Positions 24,601-37,200 of a stretch of DNA of 64,000 nucleotides are shown in pieces. Position 1 is the first letter of the stretch; the number at the start of each line of letters is the position of its first letter. The DNA is from Pterobdella sp. o SKG-2022 (lineage: Eukaryota; Annelida; Clitellata; Hirudinida; Piscicolidae). Position numbers and translations under genes: made by a program. The stretch spans positions 22,834,589 through 22,898,588 of the forward strand of contig OZ038320.1 in assembly GCA_964035795.1 (NCBI GenBank). The letters are read 5' to 3'. The notes below the pieces were generated by a model. The model ran no database searches. It was not told the origin of the DNA and saw only the letters and a list, made by a program, of their open reading frames with translations.

Positions 24601-26651
24601 TTAACAGTTTTACCACGAGTGCAATAAACATGTTACGCTTTGTTGAGCAATCAAAAATAATAAATAATACCATTGACTTTAAGAGCCTCCTTAATCTCAT
24701 CATTAATAGTTCCAAACTCACAAAAACCCTTTTGTTTGCAAAATTCAACACTTTCATGCTAGTGAAAGATGTTCACTTTTTCAAGGATAATCACTTATGA
24801 AAATTTTCTCGATTGAAATTGAATGTATTTTTAATCCAACTTCATTTAGTAAACTAGTATAATTAAACGTTGAAATTTCATTTGAATCAACAAAATTTAT
24901 ATAAATATTTTATGTTGATGTCTAATAATTGAACAAGGGAATTTATAAAAATTATAATTTTTGGAAGTTCAATTTCAGTGAAATAACACTAATACGGCTT
25001 ACCCATGAGACCATCAATTTAAAATTAATTGAAAACTAGTAAATAAGAATGCCTGAAGATTATATAAAAATATCTTTCAACTTTTTTTGAAATATGCAAA
25101 AATTTATCAATTCTTTTCATCAATTTTACTGAACATAAAAAAATTAATAGATGCATAAACTTTTGAAATTGACCGAGTGCTCATTATTATGCCTTTTATT
25201 CATTTAAGACATGATTTTCATGTGAAGTTAATTATAAAAGTTTTTATTACATCATTTATTACACTGATTTCTATAAGTGTAAAAGCTTTTTTTGAAATAC
25301 CTTGGCATTGACATTAAATCATACAATACAAGGCAAGCTTTACAGAATTTGTCCAATAAATAAAAGATTAGTCTAACCTTCGATAGAGCGTCAGAAAAAA
25401 TACGGTCACATTGCCGCAAAATAATGAGGTTCATTTTTAATTGAATATTTTATTTCATAAAAAGTATTTGAGTTGTTTTGATATTCTTCTCAAAAAAATT
25501 CACCGATTGGAATTTTTTTTCATTCCATTATTTTCAACAACTTTTGAAAAATTAATTTTTTCAAGTTAAGCAGCAATGATTTATCTTCACAAAAAATAAT
25601 GAACAAACTTGAGTTTAAATATTCTGTATTATAACTGCATCTTTAAAACTTTCAAAACAAAAAGTATAAAAAGAGCTTTCATGATGTTCAAATTGTTCCA
25701 AAACAATGTGAAGATTGAGACGCTATGATTTCTCATTGGATGCGTATTAATGACAAAATGTCTTATCTTGACAATCAGCAATCATTCATCTAAAGGATTC
25801 CTGAAACCCTAATTAATTAAAAATATTATATAATTTAATAATTTTGCATAAAACTTTTCATCAAAATTTGAAATTAATTAGATTGAAACTAACCATAATA
25901 GAAACATTTTCTTAGGTTATTTACAGTTTATTTTCAACCTTTAATTCAGCTAAGTAAATGTCATTCAAAAAATTGGAACTCACTAGTTTCATTAAGAAAT
26001 TTTTTTCAATTTTTCAAAAATCCAAAAATTTCATAGTTCAGGAATTATTTTTGTGTTAACGAAGTAATTTGATGAAATTCCACTCACCTTTAGCAGTTTC
26101 TTCAAATTTTTGGGTTTGTAATCTTTTAATCGTCTTCACGAAATTCAATTTGAAAAATATTTTCTCAATTGATATCGTTTCTAGTTTTCATAGAAAAAGT
26201 TTATTTTAATTATAATAAAAGTTGAAGAAATTAATTCCATGAAAGCCGGCAGAATCAATGGTTTTAAAGCATCAAAACACGCCTACAAACTTCCTTCCAA
26301 TAGACGCATATAAAATTTTGTTTAACATAATACTCCTTAATAAAAACCTTAATCACGAAATTTATTTTTATTGTGAATCCATTTGAAAAGATGGAAAGTG
26401 TTTTAATGAGCGTCATAACGACTACATTGATAAATTGATTACAAATATATTTTAAAAGCACTTGTGTATAGATATTTTTGCTATAACATTTATTTTTTAA
26501 ACAAAATGAAAAGTTTTGTCAGAAAAAAATTGTTTTCAAAATATTCATTCCAAGAGGATTATAAATTTCAAAACACCACTGTTAAATAATTGAAAATGAA
26601 ACCTTGAATTCCTTCAATTGAGTTAACAACACAATGATAGGATTGATTGTC
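21641..26651. other. AT-rich spacer with TAA runs, no confident gene
   Basis: Short ATA/TTA microsatellites occur at about 21773-21800 and 21954-21973. Two less AT-rich patches (22330-22400 and 23945-24020) share a GGAGTCACACT-GTGATAA core and may be copies of one short dispersed repeat. A minus-strand frame at 24535-24757 has a coding-like look but two stops and no family. Nothing else was recognised. Confidence 0.4.
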
Positions 26652-26816
26652 TCAATTTAATTTCCTCCCTAATCTAGCAACATCAATCTTAATGGCTTTT
26701 TCCTGCCTAACAGCATAACCATCTGATCACAAGATTGATCCTCGATAAACTATGGTCAAAGTAACTTTGTAATTCTTTATGGTGTTTGTTCCATTGGAAA
26801 TCTCGTATGAACTCAT
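26652..26816 (-). pseudogene. Possible coding relic with one in-frame stop, unidentified
   Basis: Read on the minus strand from ATG 26816, the frame gives MSSYEISNGTNTIKNY, then VTLTIVYRGSIL, a TGA at 26727-26729, then SDGYAVRQEKAIKIDVARLG, ending at TGA 26652-26654. Base composition is less AT-rich than the surroundings, and the peptide looks protein-like on both sides of the stop. I do not recognise the family. It could be a decayed retrocopy, part of a mobile element, or two exons misread as one. Confidence 0.3.
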
Positions 26817-28218
26817 GCTTTTCATTATTTGAAAATTCTATAAATTACATGAAAAATCATTTCAAAATAATTTTTTTTTACAAACTTTAGTGTTTCATCA
26901 AGCATAGGTTATCGCATAAGCAGTGTTGCATCTAAAAAGTAACTAATTTGATCTACTTGAAAAATTTTTAAATTTAAATTAGTTTAAAAATTTGATAAAC
27001 TTTTTGAATATTGAAGTAATATGTGTTTCACATCTACTTTATCTAGATGATCTATGCGTTTGATACACATCTGGAAACTTTCAAAATAAAAGTGACAGTA
27101 AAGCTTTGCTTTCACAAAGTTACATATATTATTAAATAAAAATCAGCAGATTTTTCACAAAGCTCTGTTTTTTTACAAATTGTTTTATATTTTCAATTTG
27201 TATCGAGATCAGGGAAAGGAAATTTCTTTTTTTAACTTCAGTTTTTTGTCAGTAAAAAACTATTTATATAATTTTTTGTATAATTGTTCGCAAGTTTTTC
27301 TACGCATCCAATTTTAAAAATTCACGAAAGAACTAAAATCGAATGCATCTAAAAAAAATAATTAAAATATTTCGTTATATAAGAAGACATCAGCAGTCTA
27401 CGGAGTTAATGATATAAAGTTCTAATAAAATTTTTCTAATCTCGAAATATAATCAGTATTTATTGTAATTTTTACAATTTTATGAACATATAAAACTTTT
27501 CAACAGTAAATCTCATATAAAAAAGGAAGTAAACTTCAAGCATCAAAGATGCGATATAAGTTTCAAACTATCCGTTCTTTTACTTTACTAGGAATCGAGG
27601 GCCACTCAAACGGTTTTATAAGTTTCAAACGTGCAAGCATACCTCTTATACAATCTGATTCTCAGTAACGACAAATTTTAATGCATATTTTCAATTAATT
27701 CGAAGTTGCACCAAATATTGGTTCAATGTCATAAATATTTTTAAATATAATAATAGTGAAAGTATTTAATTTTTGTTATATATTCGCTCCAGTTTTGTAT
27801 ATTATATATATTTTTTTCATGATTTACTGGGCACGTAGAAGTTGTGTGTTCGATGTTTATCGGTAAATATTTGTCTAATGAGTTGAAGAGAACTAAAGAT
27901 AATGAAAATTATTATTGCAGTAAAGATTTATAATAAAAATCAAGTATTTTTCCATTTCAAGGATTAACTATTTGAATAATACATTAATTTTTACGTATAA
28001 AAACGGAACATTTAAATCATATATTTGGTTAATTTCTTAGTTATTTGTAAAACTCTAAAAATTTTAAACATTAAAAAAACCGATTAAAGTTTATTCTACA
28101 GTTAAATTTAACGAAAATCTTTTAAACATTTTGTTTCAATGAGATAAAACCTGTTTTTGATTCAAAATATAAGTTTTTCTGTTAAGCTTCTGTTATTTTT
28201 TGACAAAATGTTAATCGT
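26817..28218. other. Spacer 3' of DNAI2, no gene seen
   Basis: AT-rich sequence with no recognised feature. The 3' UTR of the dynein gene must lie in its right-hand end, but I could not choose a poly(A) site. Confidence 0.4.
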
Positions 28219-31200
28219 TCAATCTTCCTCAATATTTTCTGCTGCTTTTCGATTAAATTTCTTTTTTTCTTCCTCATATTCCAGCATGAATTGTTTGTTT
28301 AATCTTTCATAAAATTCTTCTTCACTCTCATCCTCCAGTAAACATTTGCTCAAAATACTATCTTCCTGAGAATGTTTTAAGTAATATATTCTCATAGTTA
28401 AAAAAATATTTTCAGTATTATCATAAAAATTTAAACATTTTTTAAAAAGTTGAAAAAACATTTCAAAAGAGTATACAGATGCCTAAGAGCGCAGTAAATA
28501 ATGATGACTTAGCTAGATAAATGAGATTTAAACTGCATTTTCTTTATTGGAAAATTTTAATTTTTTCGCGAATTTTTTACATAAATAAAGTTTAGAGTGT
28601 TTTTTAATAGATGAAATAATATAAAAATTTTGAAAGTTTGTTAAAATTTTTATCTAATGATTTATTACATAAGATCATGATCAAAATTTCTAATGCACAA
28701 ATTAGGCATAACTTTTTTTCAGTTTAACTTGAGTTCAATTTGAAAAAAGTTTGTTTGTTAATTTAAATAACATAAGCCTACAGTTACATAAAAAATTCAC
28801 AAATTCAGCTATTTTCTATATAGTAGAATGTCTCTGAACAGATAAATTCGATGTTTAAAACCCATTATAGCCTCAATTAATATAGGACATGTTTGAAGTC
28901 AACTAAATTACATGAGATTTTTTTAAGTGAATAGAATTAATGAAAACTTCAAGTTTGGCATTAAAATCGAGGCTGAAGATATATTTATCAGAGCAAAAGC
29001 TATAATTTTCTAGAGGTTTACCCTTGTCATGAAACGTCGTGTAATAAGGCTAAAAACGAAAACTATAGCTTTTTTGTTCGAATATTTTTATATTAATAAA
29101 ACTATTTTTAACGTAAAGTTTATAAAAAATTTTCAAAGTTAAATCTAAAATTTTTTAAAATACTTTAAATGTTAATCTCATTTGAGAAAAATATTTTTGT
29201 CAAAATTTTTTTTTAAACTAAAATTTCAACCCAGATAGCTTTCAAATGCTTTCAGGAATTAAAAAATTTAAAAGATCCTCTTTTTGAATGATATTCCTTC
29301 TGCCTGTCCCATAGTCAAGGCTACATTTTATAAATAATGGAATTCGATTATGAAATAGAATAAGTCAGAAACCATTGCACCATTTATCAAATTATTATAA
29401 TAGTATTAATGCGATTTTTGATAAATATCATTCATTTATTACTTTTATCACTTTTTCTTTGTTTTTCTTTCGATCACGCTTCGTTATTTCTAAGTTTCTT
29501 TCCCTCTTTGTTTCTCTATCAAAAAACTGGAAAAATTTCATCAATAGATAGTCTTATGTGAAATTATCTATTGTATAAAAGAAAATATGAAAAAAACGTA
29601 GTTTAGTATCAAGTAGAATGTCTTTCAATTCATTTCAAAACAAAAAAAATACCAAAAATAACTTTTGCTTACCTCAGCCATATCTTTTTTTTCATTTTTA
29701 TCAACTGTATACAAATCTTCTGACAATTTTACTAAAGAGCTTTTTCCATCATCGGCTCCAACTAACACCCAAGCTCCGTGTTCTTGTATTTTGAGAGTTC
29801 TGATTGCCCTGTCTGACAACTGAATAAATTAATTTTTTCTAATTCAAACATATTTTTTGATAAATATATTTTTCTTTTATTTTGTTATCACATTCAATAT
29901 AATATTCTTTATTTCATTTTAAGAGTTACGTTTCAAACTGAACTAATTATACTGTTATTTAGTTTTCAATACCACTTGTTATTTTTTATTCCTTGATATG
30001 AAATGAAAGTTCTTCGCCAAAGATAACAAATCCATTCATTTTATTAAAGAAGCAAATCACGCGCTATAGTCATTTTACCTTGAGTTGACATATTGGTTTC
30101 GTTTGGTTGGTTAAAACATTCCAGCAAGAGACATAACCTTCGTGGGTGCTTGAAAAAAATGTTGATGGCTTTATTGGGCTCCAACAGGCTTGCAAGAACA
30201 GATCATCTTGATAACTGTAAATGGTGATGTCATGGTAGATATTAGTTCTTTTCGGTTAATTTTGAATTTAAATAAAATTATTATGAGTTATTTCAATTTA
30301 AAAATAACATAAATACTGGTACTAAAGTTGCAAGGTACATCAAAAATGAAGATTTATTTGAAACTGTTCATGAAGCGTAAGCTCGTTTTAAACATGAATT
30401 GAACTTTTCAAAAAACTTTGGTTCGTATTATTTACTTCATTTTTTCATAAAAATAAGGAATGAAGTTATCGTGAAAATTTTTTTTGAAACTTTTTCAATG
30501 CAAACATCATTCAAAAGAAGTTGACATTAATGTAGGATGCCGTGGTTATAGAAAAATATACTTTTTATTCCTTCACATAAAAACTTTTTCCAAAGATCAG
30601 TATTTTTCCATAATTTTTTATTACTATTTTCATTTTGTTTAAAGATCACTAAAGTAAGTTTTGTTGCATTTTTGATAAGACGAAAATCTTTTATTCCTGA
30701 AATCCATCTCGACTTACACAAATGCTGACAAATAATGCAAACTTTCTGATGCATTTTTATTCTCTATTATTCTTTCAAGTGAGTTATTTCAAACGATAAA
30801 AAATAGTTTTTTCTAATTTTCAAATATGTTTTTTCTTAATTCCTTTTTGCTACGAAAGCATGGTTTAATGTCAACAGGAAAAAATTTTTTGAAGACTGTT
30901 AATTTAAAATTAATGATCTTTGAGAGCTTATAATGTAGGTTAGCGTCAATTAGTCAGAAAAGATTGTAAAAAAATTTACTATTTCACTAATGAAAAAATT
31001 TTCATTTTTAAAAACATGAATATAAAATTACAAAGTTTGTGTTGTTCCAAGTTATTTGGTAAAAAGCTGAATTACTGCTAGATAAAATCGAAAAAATTTT
31101 ACTCGTTCAAATTCAATTAGAAAACTGAACATGGGACTTTTATGAATTCATAACATAAAAAGTGTTTCAACGTCCACTTTGTATATGAATATAAGTAAAA

Positions 31201-34200
31201 CATCATCCATGAATAAGGATGCAATATTCATGACTTACGGTCCCAAATGAGATCTAAAACATATTAAAGAAACAGTTCTAAATAACCTCCGATTAAAAAT
31301 TTTTTTCTTATATTCAACACTGTTTTTTTTATAATTCATGAAAATTTTGATTTATTAAATTAATTTTTAAAGCAATAGATGTTTTAAGAACCCATTTCAA
31401 AATTATATTTTTCTTTTAATATTTCTTTAAATAAACGTGTAAGTAATTAAATCAATAAAGCTTAATTGAATTAACTGACCTAGAAGACCAAATAGATGTT
31501 TCTTTCCAGTCCTCAGACCAAAACTAGCGATTTTAGTAAAAAAAAGCTTTTAAAAACTTTATCTAAATGAATTTATAAAAAATAACTTTGTAAATTCAGA
31601 ACAAAAAAAAACTTATTGGAGAATATCTTCACTTTTATCTGAAAGGCATTGGTGGACAGAAACGTTTTGAGGAAGAATGGGTTGCGTTGCACAGAATACA
31701 CAGGGGCTCTAGAAAGACTCTGATACACAACGGAAACCTAAAAAATTTTTCCACTTTCAAAATTTAAAAGTTGATTTTTTTTATAAAAATTTTACGCAGG
31801 AATTTTTATATTTTAGGCAACCTTACCGGGACTCCATAAGCTTTTTTAATAACTTGAATTTCATATAGTTTTTTTTTCTAAAGCATTAGAAACTTTTTTA
31901 AAATGAGTTGCTTCGAAAATATCGGCTAAAACTTATTATACTTCATCAAGGTTTCACTCATCTTAACCAATTAAAAACAAAAAATTATTAACTGAGTACC
32001 ACGACCAAGCTTTTCGCAATTGAACTCAATTTTTATCTTTTTACTTATCGAAAAATTTAGGTACTTGAAACAACGTGTTTGAAATTTTTAATAATTTGAA
32101 AAATAACATAAACTTGTTATATAAGTATAAATGATGTGAGTTTTACTTTTTCGATGGGAGACTTTGCTTTTCTATTACATAAAAGGATCATTCCCTCTCG
32201 ACCTCCAGCCATGAATCTTGTTGGCTTTGTTTCAAAATTGAATTGATAACGATAATATCCAGCCAATAAATAATGTGAAGTTTAACAAAACTTTTCATTC
32301 AAATTCATTCATTTGTGATAATAAAAAATATTTTTGGTTAAAAATATACTTTTCTGATCGTCAATTTATCTAGTTTTTCTACGTTTGTATGATTAATTAT
32401 CTAAAGCTACGGGGTTTGAGCTCGAGCTGGGCCAGCAATTAGCTCATGTCCCAGTGTCTTTTTGCTCTATTGAATATGCAAAAAAAGCTTTGAACTAAAT
32501 GTAGTGCTTGATATACTCTAAATTGTTGTTTTTTTTTCAACGTATAAAACACCAATCACTAAAAAATTGAAACTTATTTTAAAAATCAATTAAACACAAA
32601 TGTATGCATCATCAATAACTAACAATAGTTGCTTCATACTCCAGACACTCAGCAGGTAGTGAAAAGCTGGCGTCTTGCTTACGAGTCCAATCTAGGAAAA
32701 TGCCTTCGAAAGGCTCAGAAAGTTTTCTCACATCCCACCATAAAACCTGATTCGAGTTTACAAAAAAAATTGAAAACGATACATGTTTTGTTAAAAATCT
32801 TTCTCAAAAGTTATTAAAAGTATATTCAATTCTGATGCCTAATCACATTAATAGAAATAATGAATTTGAATGCTTAATTGCATCATTAGTTTTAAAAATT
32901 ATTTTCAAATTTTTTTACTTCGCCATCCAGGGAGGCTGAAAACAAATCAGACCCTGTTTTGCTTTGTAGCCAACTTATACATTTCACTTTTTCTTTGTGT
33001 CCTTTCAATGCATCTGTTTTTTCTACAGGCTTTCTTATATGAGAAATTTTTATATTGGTTATTTCAGCAACAATATAAAAGATTATGTTTTAAGGATACT
33101 GAGGTTATGAAAAACTTGAAACTAAATTTTTATTCGATTCAAATGTCAAAAATCAGTTTTTTATTTTACAACATTTTTAACCTCTAAGAAAAAAATTTTT
33201 TTTAAATATTACATTAAATAATCCAGAGCAAAAAATGTATCAATAAAATTTTAAATTCCAAATTTTTAAAAATTTCTTAAAAACAGAACTTATATATATA
33301 ATTAATTTTCGTCTTTAGACATAATCACAGTTAACAATGGGTCCCAATAATTCCTCGATACGCATCTTTATCGATTTTTTCAATGTTGTCCATGTTTAAT
33401 TTGAGAGAGGTCATTTAATTTATTAATGTGTTGAGAAGAGTTGATGGTGGTCTGCCTTTTTTTTCTTGGAATTCTTTAGGGCTTTTTCCAAAATGTTTTT
33501 TGCTGGCGGGTCGTTACGACATGTGTTCCAGCATTTTCAACCTTCTCAGTCTCACTTCCTGGTGCAGAGGTGGTATGAAGGAGTCGCATTCTTCGTTTTT
33601 CGTAACATTTGGCCAATGAACTATTTCCAGTCTTCGTATGTGCTTTCTTTGGAAGGAGTCTATTGAGCTTCTGATGCTTTTAGAGTCTGCCCAAGCACTG
33701 CAGGCATATAGAAAAATTGAGAAAACATAAGCTTTATAAACTCTTATTTTTTTCTCTATACTTATCCCACTCTTACAAATTGGGTTTAATCTGTTCATCG
33801 CTAGAGTTGCCAGAGTTTTCCTTTTTTTGATGTCCTGACATGTACCGAAGTAGCTTCCAAGGATTTTCATTGTCTTCCACACAGTGTTCTCTTCATTAAT
33901 CAGCCTTTCTTCCGTTTTACTTTTGATGAGCGTAAGACCCCATTTGCGGAATATTGCTTCAATTTTATCTAGTTTAATGTCACTTGGGGAGACGAAATTT
34001 ACGTCATCGGCGTAAATGAGTTCATAGGAGTTTTCTGGGTAGGTGGTTCTTATCTCTTTCATGCATGCTTCTAGGTATACCGTGAACAAGACAGGGCTCA
34101 GAGCATCTTCTTGAGGGCATCCTATGTTTGTGGTAAAGCTTTTGCAAGTGTTTTTATTGTATCTTATGGCTAAGGTGGTGTTTGTTAAAAAAATTCAATT

Positions 34201-37200
34201 ATTTTGAGTTCAGATTCTGGAATTGTAGTGCTTAAAATTTCTATAAGTTTTTTCCTGTTTGTGGTGTCGAAAGCAGATGACAGATCAATGCTGGTTATTT
34301 TCATTGTACATCCTGATTTCACTTTGTTTTCAATTGCTATTTTATGAGCCCATAGGATGTCTGTTGTTGACCTAGTTGGTCTGTATGCTGCTTGGGTAAT
34401 GGGAAGGGATTTTTCTATGAAAGGTTTTATTCTATTGAGTATTATTAATGATAAAAGTTTTCTTATTGTGTTTAGTAAGATGACAGGCCTTGTGTTTACT
34501 GGAGAAAGAGGTTTGCCCTTTTTGTTATTGGTATAATAATGCCATGGTTGAAGATTGATTGAGGAAAATTATTGCTTTGAAGTTCTTTGTTTACTGCTGC
34601 TGTAAGTGTTTTTTTTATATTTGTTTCTAAGAGTTTGATTTCTTCACTGAAGATGTTGTCTTCTTCTGGAGATTTGTTGGTTTTCAGTTTCTTCATAGAA
34701 TTTTCTACTTCAAAAATATTTATTTCATTTATTTTGCTATTATTGTATTGTTGTTTTGTGTGTTGGTTGTTTTTTGAAAATTTGCTTTTGTAATATTGCA
34801 TGAGATCTTTCATCTTGAGTGGTTTTGCAGTTGTATTACTTTTGATACTCAATTCTTTAATAGCTGCCTGCATTTGTCTGTTATAATCTAAGGTTTCTAT
34901 TATTTTGAGTTTTGTTTCCAGTTCATTATTGTATAGTTCAAAACATCTATTTTTTATTTGAGTTTTGATTTTTTTCTTTTGCGTTTTGAAGTTGTTGATT
35001 TTATCAATTTCTGTAGAATTTTCTATTAGGTTTTTTAGGTTTTTTTGTTTATCAGCCAGTGTGTGTAGCTCGTGGTCTTCATATCTGTTTGATGGTGTTT
35101 TTTTTGATGACTTTTTGAAGCAAGTATTTGATACTTGTTTTATGCTTATTAAAATTTCTTCAAATGAAGTTGCTTGGCTTGTTTCTATTGATTTTTTGTA
35201 GGCTTGTTGGGTAATAAGGTCTTGGAAATTAGGTTTTTTATTGTAGTTTTTTGATTGGTTGGTCCAATATTGATATGGTTTGGGGTTTTTAATTTGAACG
35301 ATCAACAAGTTATGATCACCCTGAGTAAGAGTTCCTTTGTATGTGTTACTGTCTTTGAAGAACTTTTCCAGTTTTTGGTGAATTAAGATGAAATCTATTA
35401 CATTGTAGACTGTTTTGCCTCTCAGATGACCCACCAAGTGGTTTTCTTCTTTGATTGCTTTTTGAAGGCTGTGTTGGATGCAAAGAGGTTGTTTTCTTGC
35501 ATGAACTTTTCCAAAATCAACCCATTGTTATTCTGGCAACCTTTGTTATGACCTCCTTGTGTACTTGACTTATTTTTCCCATTTTTACTGTTGAAATCTC
35601 CACCTATAAGCCATATATTTGATTTGAGGTTTTTCATACATGATTTGAGATTTATATAGAATTCTTCTAGTTCTTCTGGTTTTGAAGATGCTAGTATGTT
35701 GGTTGGGGCGTACAAGTTGATGATGTCTATTTTTTCCTTATTGTTTGATTTCGAGGTAAGCTGGTAAAAGCACACACGTTTTCCATATTCTGTTATTTTG
35801 GTAAGTTGGAATATTTTCGAATTATAACATATTTCTAAACCATAGAACTTGTCAAAATTTGTTAAAGTTATTGTGTGGCTGTTTTTTGTTATGGTGTGAA
35901 GTTCGGTGCATTTCGTTTCTTGTAGGAAACAAAAGTCGAGTTTGAAGGACGCATTATCTTCCAGCAGACAATTTTGCTTGAATTTATTTGTTAATCCTCT
36001 TACATTGAAAGTTGAAACGTTCATTTTAACCGTCGTGGATGTTTCCATTTAAGCTAATTTTATCAGAACTAGCACCACGTTAGAGGCAGGAATCGGAAAA
36101 CAGAACTTGAAACGATAAAAAAGATATACACAGATTTTGGTTCTAGTTAACAATCACATGATATTTTTTGCGTTCCCATCAAATATTTATAGGCGAATCT
36201 TCATGTTTATCAGCATTAGTTTTTCATGATGACTAAACATGGATTTTCATTTCATTAATCAGCGTTTTGAACGGTTGGATTGCTCGTTCAACCCATAGTA
36301 TTCCAAGTATCGAAGCGTGTCAAGTTTTCGCACATGATAAAATAAATGCTTCCAACAAACAATTTAGAAAAAAACTCAGTTTCAATATCAGTCAAACAGA
36401 AAAATTGTGGAGATCATATTTCATAACTTCTCTCAAATACTTAAAAACGGTCGAACATTTTTGTAGCTAAAAAGACGCGGTTAGCAAAGTTATACATGAA
36501 AAAAAAACGATACAGTTTTTACAAAAAAAATAAAATACAGATTCAGTTGCTTCAACTATATTTTATTGACAAATCAATCTAATTAACATCAGCCATGAAA
36601 AGCAGTAAGTACGTTGTCAAGTTTACGGCGCGATGAAGTAGAATGCTGGAAAATCAAACTCTACACTCTTTTGCCTTGGTTCAAATGGTAGGATGACAGT
36701 TTACACAATCTCAAAAAAGTGAGGGTTCAAAAAATTTAAGTTTTCACCAATCTAAAAAAATGTTTTAAAATCGATATTCTAAATTTTGCTTCCAGGTAGC
36801 TGAGCTTTTCATAGACTCTTAGAAAATTATAAGGTTGGATTTCAATAATCCAATATTACATTTACTAGAAACAAACACAAAAAGTTTATTAAGCAACATA
36901 GCTGTATTTTTGTGCCTCTTACAAACAAGTATGAGCTTCAAAAGATTCAAGCATGCTATACGTTTTGATTAATATACTTTAAGAAAAATGATCGGAAGCA
37001 TTACCTAAGACAGTGAGATCCTTTGTTGACCATGGGAGACTCTTAAACTACCACAGCAGTAAAAACTTAATTAAATGCAGACCTTTATGTGTTTCTCATT
37101 CCAGCAATGATAAAAGTTGAAAACTTCATCATCAGCACGTAGCAGTGTTACAGGCTAGTGTCAACAGTTTTAAGCACACGGAAAAAGCTTCGAAACAAAG

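Noticed and set aside
30527..30754. Minus-strand frame considered as the DNAI2 exon between 31633 and 30214
   Set aside because: Its acceptor phase does not fit. The exon at 31480-31523 (FWSEDWKETSI) fits both phase and family.
34587..35201. Plus-strand Phe/Ser-rich frames within the LINE
   Set aside because: They are antisense shadows of the A-rich LINE coding strand.
36267..36470. Possible missing DNAI2 WD exon on the minus strand (ILGILWVE)
   Set aside because: An in-frame TGA lies directly upstream and there is no acceptor. The true exon with SWLQSKTGSDLFSAS is at 32919-33029.
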